64,000 nt of DNA from VXRN01 sp965116415 (GCA_965116415.1 OZ220693.1:930001-994000); one strand, 5' to 3'. Positions 1 to 9,196 are shown, counted from the stretch's first letter. The notes: generated by a model not told the origin, from the letters alone. Translations and numbers: made by a program.

Positions 1-829
1 GAAGCCTGAGGTCGCCAAGTATGGAATTGCGGACGAACTGGGCTTCGAGGTTGGGCTGAGCTGCGGGGGCTCGATCGAAGTTCTCATCGAACCTTTTTCG
101 ATCAGCGCCGAGTGGGAGACCCTGCGCGGCTGCGCAGAAAACGATCGAGTAGCGGTTAACGCTGTCGGCCTAGCCCCTAAACCATTGCTTGGACGAAGGT
201 TGGTCAGGTCGGATTCGGGCCAGACGGTCGGCTCCGTCGCGCCTGCTATAGACGGGGCATTGGTTGATGAGGGCGAGTCGCTCTTGAAGGCCGGCGGTAC
301 AAGGGTGGTTACGCTGCCATGGCCAGGAGAGGACGCACAGGTCTACCTGGAGGCGTTTCTACCTGCACCGAGGCTCCTCGTAGTTGGGGCAACCCACACT
401 GCGATGTCACTGTGCCGTCTCGCGGCAGAGGTCGGATTCCTGGTCACTATCATCGACGTACGCACCGCGCTGGCCACATCGGAGCGATTCCCTGATGCCA
501 AAGAGATAGTCCATGCATGGCCGGAGGAGGCGCTGACACAGGTGCCCCTGGACAGCTACTCCTCACTGGTGGTGTTGACCCACGACCCGAAGTTCGATGT
601 TCCCGCGCTGGCGAGCGGCCTGCGGTCCGAGGCGCAATACATCGGCGCGCAGGGCAGCAGAGCGACCCATGAGGGACGCAGGCAGCAGCTAAGGCAGCAG
701 GGCTTCAGCAACGCAGAACTCGACCGAATACGCGCTCCCATCGGACTGGACATCGGCTCTCGCACACCGGCCGAACTGGCCCTGTCCATACTGGCCGAGG
801 TGCTCGCGGTCCAGTACGACAAGGCCTGA
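1..829 (+). CDS. XdhC/CoxI-family molybdenum-enzyme maturation protein (5' end outside window)
   Basis: The reading frame is open from base 2 to the TGA at 827-829, so the start lies left of the window. The N-terminal part contains GLSCGGSIEVLIEP, the XdhC/CoxI signature (CGG, then an EP end). A Rossmann-type XdhC_C domain follows (LLVVGATHTAMSLCRLA; then APIGLDIGSRTPAELALSI). Family members handle or insert the sulfurated molybdenum cofactor of xanthine-dehydrogenase-type hydroxylases. It converges on a second XdhC-type gene with only five bases between stops. The CO dehydrogenase genes next door are the likely client (inference). A TTG at 185 is not needed as a start, because conserved sequence lies upstream of it. 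Confidence 0.85.
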   Translation, partial: KPEVAKYGIADELGFEVGLSCGGSIEVLIEPFSISAEWETLRGCAENDRVAVNAVGLAPKPLLGRRLVRSDSGQTVGSVAPAIDGALVDEGESLLKAGGTRVVTLPWPGEDAQVYLEAFLPAPRLLVVGATHTAMSLCRLAAEVGFLVTIIDVRTALATSERFPDAKEIVHAWPEEALTQVPLDSYSSLVVLTHDPKFDVPALASGLRSEAQYIGAQGSRATHEGRRQQLRQQGFSNAELDRIRAPIGLDIGSRTPAELALSILAEVLAVQYDKA

Positions 830-834
830 ATCGC

Positions 835-1815
835 CTAGGTAACTGTCAGGGCGTGCCTCTCAGGCTCCTGTTCGAACTGCTCCTTGCAGGGCAGGCAGCA
901 GAAGTGGAACATGGTTCCGTTGTAAGTGGAGTGGTAACGCGAGTCGGACACCCTAACCGTCATCCTGCAAATCGGGTCTATGGACTCCAGTTCGTTCTCC
1001 TGCTGAACAACCGGCTCTGGGAGGACTCCCTGCTTTTCGGCACGCATTTTCTGAACGATCTCGGTCAGGATGCTTAGTGCGATCTCTTCGGGGGTCTCGG
1101 CTCCGATGTTCAGACCCGCCGGATACCGGACTTCTTCCAAGGCAGCATCTGGTACCCCTTTGCTGCGAAGAAAGTCGATGACCACCTTGCCCCTTCTGGG
1201 ACTGGCAACCATACCGATGTATCTGGCCTGGCCGCTCAGGACGACCTCAAGGGCCTCCTCATCGTAGTGCCCCATGGTGGCGACGACGACATAGCTGCGT
1301 TGCCCAATCTGTTGCCTGACGTCATCCAGATCCTGGACCAGGTTTTCGGCTTCCGGGAACAGATCTCTGGTGGAGGAAGGATCACAAGCCAACACGCGAA
1401 AGCCCAGTCGGTCGCCGAGGGCTACAAGGCTGCGTGCCATCGGAGACTGACCGATCACCACCAGCTCGGACTTGGGCAGCCAGGGCTCGAGGTAGATCGC
1501 CAGTGTGCCCTCACTCTGGCATGTCATGGGAATGAGCACTGTGCCCTGGAGCCCGACATCCACGTCGCTGGGTTCCGGGGCAAGCAATACCAACCGGGCC
1601 TCTCCATCCTGCAGCGCCTTTAGTGACTCCTGAGTCACCAACGGCTGGGCGCAGCTTCCGCCCACCCAGCCGTAGAAGCTCCCGTCCGGCTGAACGATCG
1701 CCTTCGCGCCGGGCTTCGCCGACGTCGGCGGCTTGCACGCAACGACGGTTGCCAGAACGAACGGCTTGCTATCGCCTTTCAGAGTGGCGATCCTATCCAG
1801 GATGTCGTCGAACAT
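835..1815 (-). CDS. XdhC-family maturation protein with C-terminal YHS domain
   Basis: 326 residues. The N-terminal XdhC domain contains GWVGGSCAQPLV near residues 49-60. A Rossmann XdhC_C domain follows (ELVVIGQSPMARSLVALG; YPAGLNIGAETPEEIALSIL). From about residue 279 a separate YHS-type metal-binding module begins (DPICRM, then FHFCCLPCKEQF), with cysteines at 283, 306, 307 and 310. Ten bases separate it from the coxL stop on the same strand, so it is the last gene of coxM-coxS-coxL-xdhC. The expected role is maturation of the Mo/Cu centre of the CO dehydrogenase. The YHS tail could bind copper or another soft metal, which would suit a Mo-Cu enzyme; that is inference. Confidence 0.85.
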   Translation of the reverse strand: MFDDILDRIATLKGDSKPFVLATVVACKPPTSAKPGAKAIVQPDGSFYGWVGGSCAQPLVTQESLKALQDGEARLVLLAPEPSDVDVGLQGTVLIPMTCQSEGTLAIYLEPWLPKSELVVIGQSPMARSLVALGDRLGFRVLACDPSSTRDLFPEAENLVQDLDDVRQQIGQRSYVVVATMGHYDEEALEVVLSGQARYIGMVASPRRGKVVIDFLRSKGVPDAALEEVRYPAGLNIGAETPEEIALSILTEIVQKMRAEKQGVLPEPVVQQENELESIDPICRMTVRVSDSRYHSTYNGTMFHFCCLPCKEQFEQEPERHALTVT

Positions 1816-1825
1816 TGCGCGCCGC

Positions 1826-4189
1826 CTACTCAGTTACGCCATTCTCGCGAAGGACTTCCCATACCTTGGAAGGAGTGATGGGTATGTCGATGTTTCGCAC
1901 GCCAAGATGCCACATGGCATCTACAACGGCGTTCGCGATGGCTGCAGGCGCGCCTACGGTCGCAGACTCGCCAATTCCCTTCGCTCCGAGTGGATGGTGC
2001 GGTGAAGGTGTGACGGTCCTGTCGGTCTCCCAGTCCGGCGTTTCGACTGCCGTCGGCAAGAGGTAGTCCATAAAGGTGCTGGTGAGGTTTTGGCCGTTCT
2101 CGTCGTACACGATCTCTTCCAGGAGTGCTGGGGCCAGTCCCATCGTCAGACCTCCGTGGACCTGTCCCTCGACGATCATCGGATTGATTACGTTGCCACA
2201 GTCGTCTATTGCTACGAAGCGACGAATACTGACCTCACCGGTTCCCTTGTCGATGTCCACCACGCAGATGTAGCTGCCAAACGGGTACGTCAGGTTGGGA
2301 GGATCGTAGGACGAATGCGCCTCCAGTCCAGCCTCCATACCGGGCGGATGGTCGGTGTACGCGGCGAAAGCAATCTCCTGGATGGTCTTGGACAGCGACG
2401 GCGAGTCGCGAACAAAGAACCTTCCCGGCTCCCACTCCAGATCGTCTTCACTGACGTCGAGGAGGTAGCTGGCGATGGACCTTGCCTTTGCGAGGATCTT
2501 CCGCGATGCCGTTGCCGCCGCGGCTCCAGCTGTCGGGGTGCTTCGACTGGCATATGTACCGAGGCCGTAGGGGGCGGTGTCGGTGTCACCTTCTTCGACC
2601 TGGATGTCTCCGACCGGTATGCCTAGTTCCTCAGCGATGATTTGCGCGTACGTCGTCTCGTGCCCTTGTCCCTGTGAACGTGTGCCGAATCGAGCTATCG
2701 CCTTGCCGGTCGGGTGTATGCGAATGTCGGCGCTGTCGAACATCTTGATACCCAAGATGTCGAAGTGGCGCGATGGGCCTGCCCCAACGATCTCGGTGAA
2801 GCTGGAGATGCCGATCCCCATCAGCTCCCCCTGCTCGCGCTTCTCGGCCTGCTCACGTCGGAGGTCCTCGTAGCCGATGATGTCCATCGCCTTCTGGAGG
2901 GCTCCTTGATAGTCGCCGCTGTCGTATTCCCAGCCCAGGGCTGACCTGTACGGGAACTCCTCGGCCTTGACGAAGTTCTTCATGCGGAATTCGGCTGGGT
3001 CGATGCCCAGCTGGTGTGCCACTATGTCCGCCATACGCTCCACGGCGTACACAGCCTCGGTGACACGGAACGAACAGCGGTAAGCGATTCCTCCGGGCGG
3101 TTTATTGGTGTACACGCCGTCGACTTCGACAAAGGCATCCTTGAAGTCGTAGGAGCCCGTGCAGATATGGAACAGTCCTGCCGGGAACTTCGATGGATTG
3201 GCGGCCGCGTCCGTGTAGCCGTGGTCGGCCACGGTCTTGATTCGCAGGGCCTCCATCGTGCCGTCGTTGCGGGCGGCCACCTCAGCCGAGATGTGGTAGT
3301 CGCGTGCGAAGGAGTCGGCTATGAGGTTCTCCATGCGGTCCTCAACCCACTTCACCGGAGCGCCAGTGAGGAACGAGGCCGCGATGGCCAGCACGTACCC
3401 GGGGTAGACCGGCACTTTGCCGCCGAACCCGCCCCCAATGTCTGGGGAAACGACCCTGATCTTGTGCTCTGCCAGTCCAAGATGTCCGGCCACCAGCGCG
3501 AGAACAGTCCTGATGGCGTGAGGAGCCTGTGTGGTCATGTACACGGTCAGCTTCTCGTTTACCGGGTCCCACTGGGCGACGCAGCCGCAGGTCTCGATTG
3601 AAGAGACGTGAATACGCGGTATGTAAATGTCCTCTTTGACCGTGACATCGCTCTGGCGGAAAGCGCGCTCTGTGCTGTCCTTGTCGCCTACTTCCCAGTG
3701 CCAGATGTGGTTGCTCAGATCCTCTTTGTCTTCCCTGACAATTGTGGAATCCGGTTCCAGGGCCTTGAACGGATCGACAACCACGTCCAGTGGCTCGTAC
3801 TCGACCTCCACGGCGTTGACGCCGTCAGCGGCCGTGTACCGGTCGGTAGCAAGCACCGCGGCTACCTCCTGGCCGTCGAACTTGACGGTGTCTACTGGCA
3901 GTACCATCTGGGTGTCACCCATCAAGGTGGGCATCCAGGCGAGGTTGTACTGCTCAAGGTCCTTGCCGGTTATGACCGCAAGCACACCAGGAATGGCCAT
4001 GGCCTTCTCAGTGTCTATGCTCTTGATGCGTGCGTGGGCCATTGGGCTGCGCACGATGTCCAGGTGGAGCATCCCGGGTAGCTTGAGGTCGTCGACGTAG
4101 TTGCCCTTGCCCCTGAGGAAGCGGGGGTCCTCCTTGCGCCGGACCGAGTGTCCCATCCCGCCGATTTCCGGCGGTGTTCGCGTAGTCAT
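1826..4189 (-). CDS. coxL: Aerobic (form I) carbon-monoxide dehydrogenase, large molybdenum subunit
   Basis: 787 residues, close to the roughly 800 usual for CoxL. It is the molybdopterin-binding catalytic subunit that oxidises CO to CO2 with water. The sequence has GGGFGGK (252-258), the form I active-site loop AYRCSFR (369-375, Cys372) and a late KGIGE with the expected catalytic Glu. AYxCSFR is the established marker of true Mo-Cu CO dehydrogenases; form II homologues of uncertain function carry AYRGAGR. Its ATG shares one base with the coxS stop (TAATG), implying translational coupling. Gene order coxM-S-L is canonical. Expected partners are CoxM and CoxS in a heterohexamer at the inner membrane face. 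Confidence 0.93.
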   Translation of the reverse strand: MTTRTPPEIGGMGHSVRRKEDPRFLRGKGNYVDDLKLPGMLHLDIVRSPMAHARIKSIDTEKAMAIPGVLAVITGKDLEQYNLAWMPTLMGDTQMVLPVDTVKFDGQEVAAVLATDRYTAADGVNAVEVEYEPLDVVVDPFKALEPDSTIVREDKEDLSNHIWHWEVGDKDSTERAFRQSDVTVKEDIYIPRIHVSSIETCGCVAQWDPVNEKLTVYMTTQAPHAIRTVLALVAGHLGLAEHKIRVVSPDIGGGFGGKVPVYPGYVLAIAASFLTGAPVKWVEDRMENLIADSFARDYHISAEVAARNDGTMEALRIKTVADHGYTDAAANPSKFPAGLFHICTGSYDFKDAFVEVDGVYTNKPPGGIAYRCSFRVTEAVYAVERMADIVAHQLGIDPAEFRMKNFVKAEEFPYRSALGWEYDSGDYQGALQKAMDIIGYEDLRREQAEKREQGELMGIGISSFTEIVGAGPSRHFDILGIKMFDSADIRIHPTGKAIARFGTRSQGQGHETTYAQIIAEELGIPVGDIQVEEGDTDTAPYGLGTYASRSTPTAGAAAATASRKILAKARSIASYLLDVSEDDLEWEPGRFFVRDSPSLSKTIQEIAFAAYTDHPPGMEAGLEAHSSYDPPNLTYPFGSYICVVDIDKGTGEVSIRRFVAIDDCGNVINPMIVEGQVHGGLTMGLAPALLEEIVYDENGQNLTSTFMDYLLPTAVETPDWETDRTVTPSPHHPLGAKGIGESATVGAPAAIANAVVDAMWHLGVRNIDIPITPSKVWEVLRENGVTE

Positions 4190-4665
4190 TACGCACTCCT
4201 CTCACGCAGCTTCTCAGCGGCAGACTGGTAGGCTTTCACAATGTTGACGTAGCCGGTACATCGGCAAAGGTTGCCGGAGATCGCGTGCCTTATCTCGTAT
4301 TCGGATGGGTCTGGATTCTCTTCCAGGAATGCGATACCAGTCATCATCATGCCTGGAGTACAGAAGCCGCACTGCAGTCCGTGTTCCTCGGTGAACGCTT
4401 CCTGGATCGGGTGAAGAGCGCCTTCCTGCTCCAGACCCTCAACAGTCCTCACCTCCTTGCCGTTAGCCTGAACGGCAAATATGGTGCAAGACTTGACTGG
4501 GATCCCATCTAAAGTGATCGTACATGCACCGCAGTGTGTCGTGTCACAGCCTATGTGAGTCCCAGTAAGACCCAGCGTCTCGCGAATGAAGTGCACCAGC
4601 AGAAGTCTCGGCTCCACTTCCTCTGTTCGTTCTTCTCCGTTGACGGTTACGTTTATCTGGACCAT
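4189..4665 (-). CDS. coxS: Aerobic carbon-monoxide dehydrogenase, small 2Fe-2S subunit
   Basis: 158 residues, a typical CoxS length. The N-terminal plant-ferredoxin-like domain has Cys40, 45, 48 and 60 (CDTTHCGACTITLDG). The C-terminal all-helical domain has Cys99 and 102 (CGFCTPGMMM) and Cys134 and 136 (NLCRCTGY). Together these ligate two [2Fe-2S] clusters that pass electrons from the molybdenum site of CoxL to the FAD of CoxM. The start has CAGGTG upstream. The stop overlaps the coxL start by one base. It lies 59 bases downstream of coxM. Confidence 0.95.
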   Translation of the reverse strand: MVQINVTVNGEERTEEVEPRLLLVHFIRETLGLTGTHIGCDTTHCGACTITLDGIPVKSCTIFAVQANGKEVRTVEGLEQEGALHPIQEAFTEEHGLQCGFCTPGMMMTGIAFLEENPDPSEYEIRHAISGNLCRCTGYVNIVKAYQSAAEKLRERSA

Positions 4666-4724
4666 TGCACCTGACCTATTCTGTGGTCTTGTTTGATCCC
4701 TGTGCGGACGCAGTCGGCCGGGGC

Positions 4725-5588
4725 CTAGCCGGCTCTCTCCAAGGCCAACCGGAGCGCGCGGCCGGCCAGCACTCTCACCATGTCTCGCTTGTACTCAACC
4801 GAGCCTCTGAGGTCCGCCTCAGGATCTGCTTCCTGCGACGCCAGCTGAGCCGCCTCGCGGATTGTGTCGTCATCGAGGGACTTGCCCACGAGGAAAGACT
4901 CAGCGGCTCCGGCCTTGACCGGAGTCGAGCCCGCATTAGTTAACCCTATGCCCGCCTGTTGACATACGCCGTCAACTATCGTGACCATCACAGCGACGCC
5001 TGCAATGGCATAATCCCCCACTTTGCGTTCCAGCTTCAGGTACGCTCCGCCGCTACCTGCCGGGGGAGTGGGAATCCTGATTTCGGTCAGGATCTCGCCG
5101 TGAGAGAGGGCTGTCGTGAGAGGCCCCTCGAAAAAATCGGCCACCGGAATCACTCGCTCCCCTGACGGTCCAACGGCGACGACCTGAGCTCCAAGGGCCA
5201 GCATTGTGGCTGGATGGTCGTTTGCAGGGTCGCCATGAGCCAGGTTGCCCCCTACGGTCGCCATGTTACGTACCAGAGGGTCAGCTATAACTACCGCGGT
5301 GTCGTGCAGGATGGGGTACCTGGCTTGAATGATCTCAGAGCGTTCGAGCGCGTTCTCTCGGGTCAGACCTCCAATGCGAAGATATCCATTGTCCTCACTG
5401 ATGCCTGACAGGCCTGGAATACCGTTGATGTCCACTACATGTTCCGGCATGGCGAGCTGCAGCTTCATGAGCGGAATCAGGCTTTGACCTCCGGCCAGGA
5501 CGGCTGCATCGGGGCCGTGTTCACCCAGAAGGGAGAGCGCCTGGTCAAGCGTTTCGGGGGCGGAGTAGTCAAATCGGGGCGGTATCAT
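4725..5588 (-). CDS. coxM: Aerobic carbon-monoxide dehydrogenase, medium FAD subunit
   Basis: 287 residues. Both FAD-binding motifs of the CoxM/xanthine-dehydrogenase medium-subunit family are present: AGGQSLIPLMKL (from residue 32) and TVGGNLAHGDPANDHP (from 111). The subunit accepts electrons from the CoxS clusters and delivers them to the respiratory chain. It is the first gene of coxMSL-xdhC. The ATG is preceded by AGGAGGGCC on the minus strand. Between this Shine-Dalgarno and the predicted promoter lies a copy of the recurrent CCAGC-TTAAA-GCTGG hairpin, so translation or message stability may be controlled there. Confidence 0.94.
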   Translation of the reverse strand: MIPPRFDYSAPETLDQALSLLGEHGPDAAVLAGGQSLIPLMKLQLAMPEHVVDINGIPGLSGISEDNGYLRIGGLTRENALERSEIIQARYPILHDTAVVIADPLVRNMATVGGNLAHGDPANDHPATMLALGAQVVAVGPSGERVIPVADFFEGPLTTALSHGEILTEIRIPTPPAGSGGAYLKLERKVGDYAIAGVAVMVTIVDGVCQQAGIGLTNAGSTPVKAGAAESFLVGKSLDDDTIREAAQLASQEADPEADLRGSVEYKRDMVRVLAGRALRLALERAG

Positions 5589-5604
5589 GAGGCCCTCCTT
5601 TACA

Positions 5605-5619
5605 CCAGCTTAAAGCTGG
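5605..5619. repeat. Recurrent hairpin element, copy 1 (cox leader)
   Basis: A perfect CCAGC / GCTGG inverted repeat around TTAAA, which can fold as a 5-bp stem with a 5-base loop. In the sense of the cox message it is followed by TGTAAAGGAGG, so it abuts the coxM Shine-Dalgarno. Other copies are at 23136, 29141, 38352, 38397 (degenerate), 38415 and 58707. Confidence 0.8.
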
Positions 5620-5643
5620 ACTTATAAGTGAGCCGATGGCCTC

Positions 5644-5672
5644 AATGTATCCTTGAGAGGGTTGAAAGTCAA
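5644..5672 (-). promoter_or_regulatory. Predicted promoter of coxMSL-xdhC
   Basis: On the minus strand TTGACT (5672-5667) is followed after 17 bases by TACATT (5649-5644). Transcription would begin near 5637, giving a leader of about 50 bases that contains the hairpin repeat and the ribosome binding site. Confidence 0.5.
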
Positions 5673-5709
5673 TCAAGGCTCAGGCCCTCTACCTGACCCG
5701 GACGGCCGC

Positions 5710-5718
5710 TGATATAAT
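5710..5718 (+). promoter_or_regulatory. Extended -10 promoter before the MFS gene
   Basis: TGATATAAT matches an extended -10 (TG, one base, TATAAT). No good -35 lies 16-18 bases upstream, which is common for extended -10 promoters. It is divergent from the cox promoter and 25 bases before the MFS start codon. Confidence 0.5.
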
Positions 5719-5742
5719 CGCGCTCACCGTCTGGAATTCTGG

Positions 5743-7074
5743 ATGACTCCAAAAAAGCTGCAATTCGTCCGACGCACAGTCGAGCTTCCCCACCTGGCAG
5801 CGTTCAGGTATCGGGACTACCGGTACACGTGGCTGGCCAACATGTGCTCCGGCGCAGCGATGTGGACATTCATCGTCGCCATAACCTGGCTGATTCTTGA
5901 GAAGTCGGGTAGGTCCGGCGACGTTGGAATCCTCACTTTCGCATCGATGCTGCCGTTCCTGGTAGTTTCGCCGATTGCAGGTCTAATAGCTGACCGTCTC
6001 GACCGGCGCTCGATAGTCAGGTTTACGTTCCTCGCAAGCGCCATCGTGACTGCTCTGGTCGCTGCCCTCGCCTACACTGATGCGTTTGAATCAATGGTGC
6101 ATGGACTGATATCGCCGCTGATGTCACTCGACGCGGTCGAGCTGTTGCTGCTGGGCATCCTGACATTCGCCTCGGGAACCATGAGGTCCACCCAGGAACC
6201 GGCGATTGCGTCGTTGATTCCAAACCAGGTGCCACAGCGAGACCTGCTGAACGCGATTACGCTCAACGCAGCTACACGGCATGGCGCGCGCTTTTTCGGC
6301 CTGCTTGTCGCCTCCCCACTACTGGCGATAGATGTCATAGGCGCCCCAGGGGTGCTCGTACTGAGCACAGTATTTCAACTTGCCGGTACGGCGCTGATTT
6401 CCATGGCGAAGACGCGCTCTACAGGAGAGTCCGCCCCTCAGCACGGGATGGCCCGAAGCATGATTGACGGTCTTGTGTACATCTACACGGACCGGATGAT
6501 TTCCATTTTCATCCTGCTCGTGGCGTTCCACTGCGCCCTCGTCATGTCCTACGACTCGGTGATGCCCGTGTTCTCCAGGAACGAGTTGGGAGCCGTGGAC
6601 GGTTCGATTCTCGGGTACATGGTGATGGGCTTTGGTATCGGCGCGCTGATTGTCACTGTACTCATGGCAGGCATCAGGACTGAGAGGAACAAGGGACGGT
6701 GGCTCTTGTGGACCGGAATTGTGAGCGGGATGATTCCGATCCTGTTAGCGTTCAGTCCCAGCGCCATCCCAGCGGTGGTCGTCGCAGCTGCAATGGGCGG
6801 CGCACAGTCCGCATTCATGGCACTGACGACCACCTACGTCCAGACGCTGGCCCCTGACAGACTCAGAGGTCGCATATCGAGCCTTTACATCCTTCACGCA
6901 GGGGGGATCATGGCGTTCGCCAACCTGGGATACGGCTTCATCGCCGATGTGTTCTCGTCCCCGCCAATCCTCTACGGTACTGGGATGCTATTCCTGCTGT
7001 TCATATTCGCCGCCAATTCATCAATTCCCGACCTGAGACGGGTTTATAGAACGGGACAAGTAGCTACAGCATAA
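5743..7074 (+). CDS. MFS transporter, MFS_3 / EntS-like exporter family
   Basis: 443 residues with about 11-12 hydrophobic segments. The N-terminus RYRDYRYTWLANMCSG and the loop DRLDRRSIVRFTF between helices 2 and 3 (the MFS DRxxRR-type motif) fit the MFS_3 group, which includes EntS-like and macrolide exporters. A later cytoplasmic loop, TLAPDRLRGRISSLY, is also typical of that group. It presumably exports a small molecule by proton antiport; the substrate cannot be told from sequence. It is followed 25 bases later by galU and may share its transcript. Confidence 0.85.
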   Translation: MTPKKLQFVRRTVELPHLAAFRYRDYRYTWLANMCSGAAMWTFIVAITWLILEKSGRSGDVGILTFASMLPFLVVSPIAGLIADRLDRRSIVRFTFLASAIVTALVAALAYTDAFESMVHGLISPLMSLDAVELLLLGILTFASGTMRSTQEPAIASLIPNQVPQRDLLNAITLNAATRHGARFFGLLVASPLLAIDVIGAPGVLVLSTVFQLAGTALISMAKTRSTGESAPQHGMARSMIDGLVYIYTDRMISIFILLVAFHCALVMSYDSVMPVFSRNELGAVDGSILGYMVMGFGIGALIVTVLMAGIRTERNKGRWLLWTGIVSGMIPILLAFSPSAIPAVVVAAAMGGAQSAFMALTTTYVQTLAPDRLRGRISSLYILHAGGIMAFANLGYGFIADVFSSPPILYGTGMLFLLFIFAANSSIPDLRRVYRTGQVATA

Positions 7075-7099
7075 TGGCGGTCAGAATACGGGGAGAGAC

Positions 7100-7972
7100 A
7101 TGTCGATTCGCAAGGCGGTAATTCCAGTCGCAGGGTTCGGAACGAGGTTCCTGCCCGCTAGCAAGGCGGTCCCCAAGAACGTCCTTCCGGTGTTCGACAA
7201 GCCGTCCATACACTTCTGCGTCGAGGAGGCCGCTGAGGCAGGAATTGAGGAAATCATCCTGGTTGTATCGCGCAACCAGGAGGCGATTCCCAGATATTTC
7301 GACGAGTGGCCTGAGCTTGATGCTGCGCTGTCAGGACGCGGCAACACGAAGGTATTGGATGAGATGAAGCACATCTCGTCACTCGCAAAGATCACTTGCG
7401 TTACACAGACCGAGCAGAAAGGTCTGGGACACGCGGTGCTGATGACACGTGAGGCCGTTGGTGACGAGCCGTTCGCAGTGTTTCTGCCGGACGACATAAT
7501 ATGGGCAGAACGTCCGACTATAGGAGAGATGATCGACCTTCGGGAGTCAACCGGATCGTTCGTGATCGCCGTCAAGCGCGTACCTGACGAGGCCATCCCG
7601 AACCTTGGAATCGTATCGCCCGAGGGAGAATCGCAGACCAATCATAAGCTGGTCGGAATGGTCGAAAAGCCTCCACTGGAGGAGGCGCCGTCGAACCTTG
7701 CGATCATCGGACGGTACGTGCTGGGGCCGGAGATATTCGACACGCTGGAAAACGTCCAGCCGGGGGCGCTAAATGAGATCCAGCTAACTGACGCGATTGC
7801 GGCGCACATGGACAGCCCCGGCGTTTACGGCCACGAGTTCAGCGGAGAGCACTTCGACGTCGGCACTCCGCTCGGCATGCTGAAGGCGTCGGTTGCCGCC
7901 GGACTTCGACGGGACGATGTAGCAGGGGAGCTGCGCGACTGGCTCGCAGACGCGCTCGAACCAGGAAAGTAG
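7100..7972 (+). CDS. galU: UTP-glucose-1-phosphate uridylyltransferase
   Basis: 290 residues. It makes UDP-glucose from UTP and glucose 1-phosphate for cell-surface glycans. The nucleotide-binding start AVIPVAGFGTRFLPASKAVPKN is the GalU version of the GxGTRxxPxTK motif. VEEAAEAGIEEI, FLPDDI and VEKPP follow in family order. The ATG is preceded by GGGGAGAGAC. It sits 12 bases before the CaiB-type gene on the same strand, but no functional link is evident. A phosphoglucomutase-type enzyme that could supply glucose 1-phosphate is encoded at 21493-22929. Confidence 0.92.
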   Translation: MSIRKAVIPVAGFGTRFLPASKAVPKNVLPVFDKPSIHFCVEEAAEAGIEEIILVVSRNQEAIPRYFDEWPELDAALSGRGNTKVLDEMKHISSLAKITCVTQTEQKGLGHAVLMTREAVGDEPFAVFLPDDIIWAERPTIGEMIDLRESTGSFVIAVKRVPDEAIPNLGIVSPEGESQTNHKLVGMVEKPPLEEAPSNLAIIGRYVLGPEIFDTLENVQPGALNEIQLTDAIAAHMDSPGVYGHEFSGEHFDVGTPLGMLKASVAAGLRRDDVAGELRDWLADALEPGK

Positions 7973-7984
7973 GGAGGCTGCCGG

Positions 7985-9196
7985 ATGGACAAGGCGCTAA
8001 ACGGAGTTCGCGTAATCGATCTAACTCAGTTCGAGGCTGGCACGTCTTGTACTCAGATGCTGGCGTGGCTTGGGGCCGACGTCATAAAGGTGGAGGAGCC
8101 CACACGAGGCGACCCGGGCAGAAACGTCATGGGATCGAATGGGGCCTCGCACGACTCCTCGTACTTCATGAACCTGAACTCGAACAAGAAAAGCGTGACT
8201 CTGAACCTGAAGACAGAAGAGGGTCGAAACATCTTCTTCAAGCTGGTCAAACAGGGCGACATAGTGGCGGAGAACATGGCTCCGGGAGCGATTGAGCGGC
8301 TTGGAATCGGCTGGGACAAGCTCAAGGAGGTCAACCCTCGCATAATCCTGGCGCGCATCAAGGGGTTCGGCACATACGGTCCCTACAGTGAGTACAAGAG
8401 CTTCGACCCCGTTGCGCAGGCTGCCGGTGGCGCCGTTGCCGCCACAGGTTCGCCTGATACTCCCCCAGTAAGGCCGGGCATCACCATCGGAGACACCGGA
8501 ACGGGTATGCACGCGGTGATAGGCATTCTTGCCGCTCTCTGGCAGAGGCAGGCCACGGGCAAGGGTCAGCAGGTAGAGGTGTCCATGCAGGACGCCGTGG
8601 TGAACATCGCCCGAATCTGGATGAACTCGTATGCAGATACCGGAGAGTCCCCTCCAAGACGAGGCGGTTCGAGGTGGGTGGGTAGGCCCGGCTCCGGGCT
8701 GTTCCAGTGCGCTCCGGGAGGCCCAGACGACTACGTCTTCATGACGGCCAACGTGCGTCGCCTGAGGATGTGGCACGCGCTACTGCGGACGATCGGCAGG
8801 GACGACCTGATCGAAGACCCGATCTACTCGGACCCGACCAACCACCCCGAGGCCGCAGAGGAGATCAACGACATCATCGAGTCGTGGACGATGCAGCACA
8901 CCAAGCAGGAGGCCATGCGCATCCTCGGCGAGGCCGGGGTGCCTTGCAGCGCGTGTTTCAACGCGGACGACATCTACAACGACCCGCACCTGCATGAGCG
9001 CGGGATGATCGTCAGCTACGACCACCCTGAGCGGGGACGGTTCACGATGCCCGGCTGTCCCGTGCAGCTTGAGGACTCGCCAGTGGAGGTCACCGCTCCC
9101 CCATTACTCGGTCAGCACACTGATGGGGTCTTGAACGACCTGCTTGGCTACACCGAAGAGGAGAGGTCGCGCCTGCGTGAGGCGAGCGTGCTATAG
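7985..9196 (+). CDS. CaiB/BaiF family class III CoA-transferase
   Basis: 403 residues, the usual length. The N-terminal Rossmann-like domain contains GVRVIDLTQFEAGTSCTQMLAWLGADVIKVEEP, in which the usual active-site Asp region appears later as IGDTGTGMHAVIGILAAL. Family members move CoA between carboxylic acids without a covalent acyl-enzyme ping-pong (formyl-CoA:oxalate and similar). The acyl substrate here is unknown. The start follows GGGAGGCTGCCGG. These enzymes are greatly expanded in SAR202-type genomes. It ends convergent with a minus-strand gene, with an inverted repeat in the gap that could terminate both. Confidence 0.9.
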   Translation: MDKALNGVRVIDLTQFEAGTSCTQMLAWLGADVIKVEEPTRGDPGRNVMGSNGASHDSSYFMNLNSNKKSVTLNLKTEEGRNIFFKLVKQGDIVAENMAPGAIERLGIGWDKLKEVNPRIILARIKGFGTYGPYSEYKSFDPVAQAAGGAVAATGSPDTPPVRPGITIGDTGTGMHAVIGILAALWQRQATGKGQQVEVSMQDAVVNIARIWMNSYADTGESPPRRGGSRWVGRPGSGLFQCAPGGPDDYVFMTANVRRLRMWHALLRTIGRDDLIEDPIYSDPTNHPEAAEEINDIIESWTMQHTKQEAMRILGEAGVPCSACFNADDIYNDPHLHERGMIVSYDHPERGRFTMPGCPVQLEDSPVEVTAPPLLGQHTDGVLNDLLGYTEEERSRLREASVL

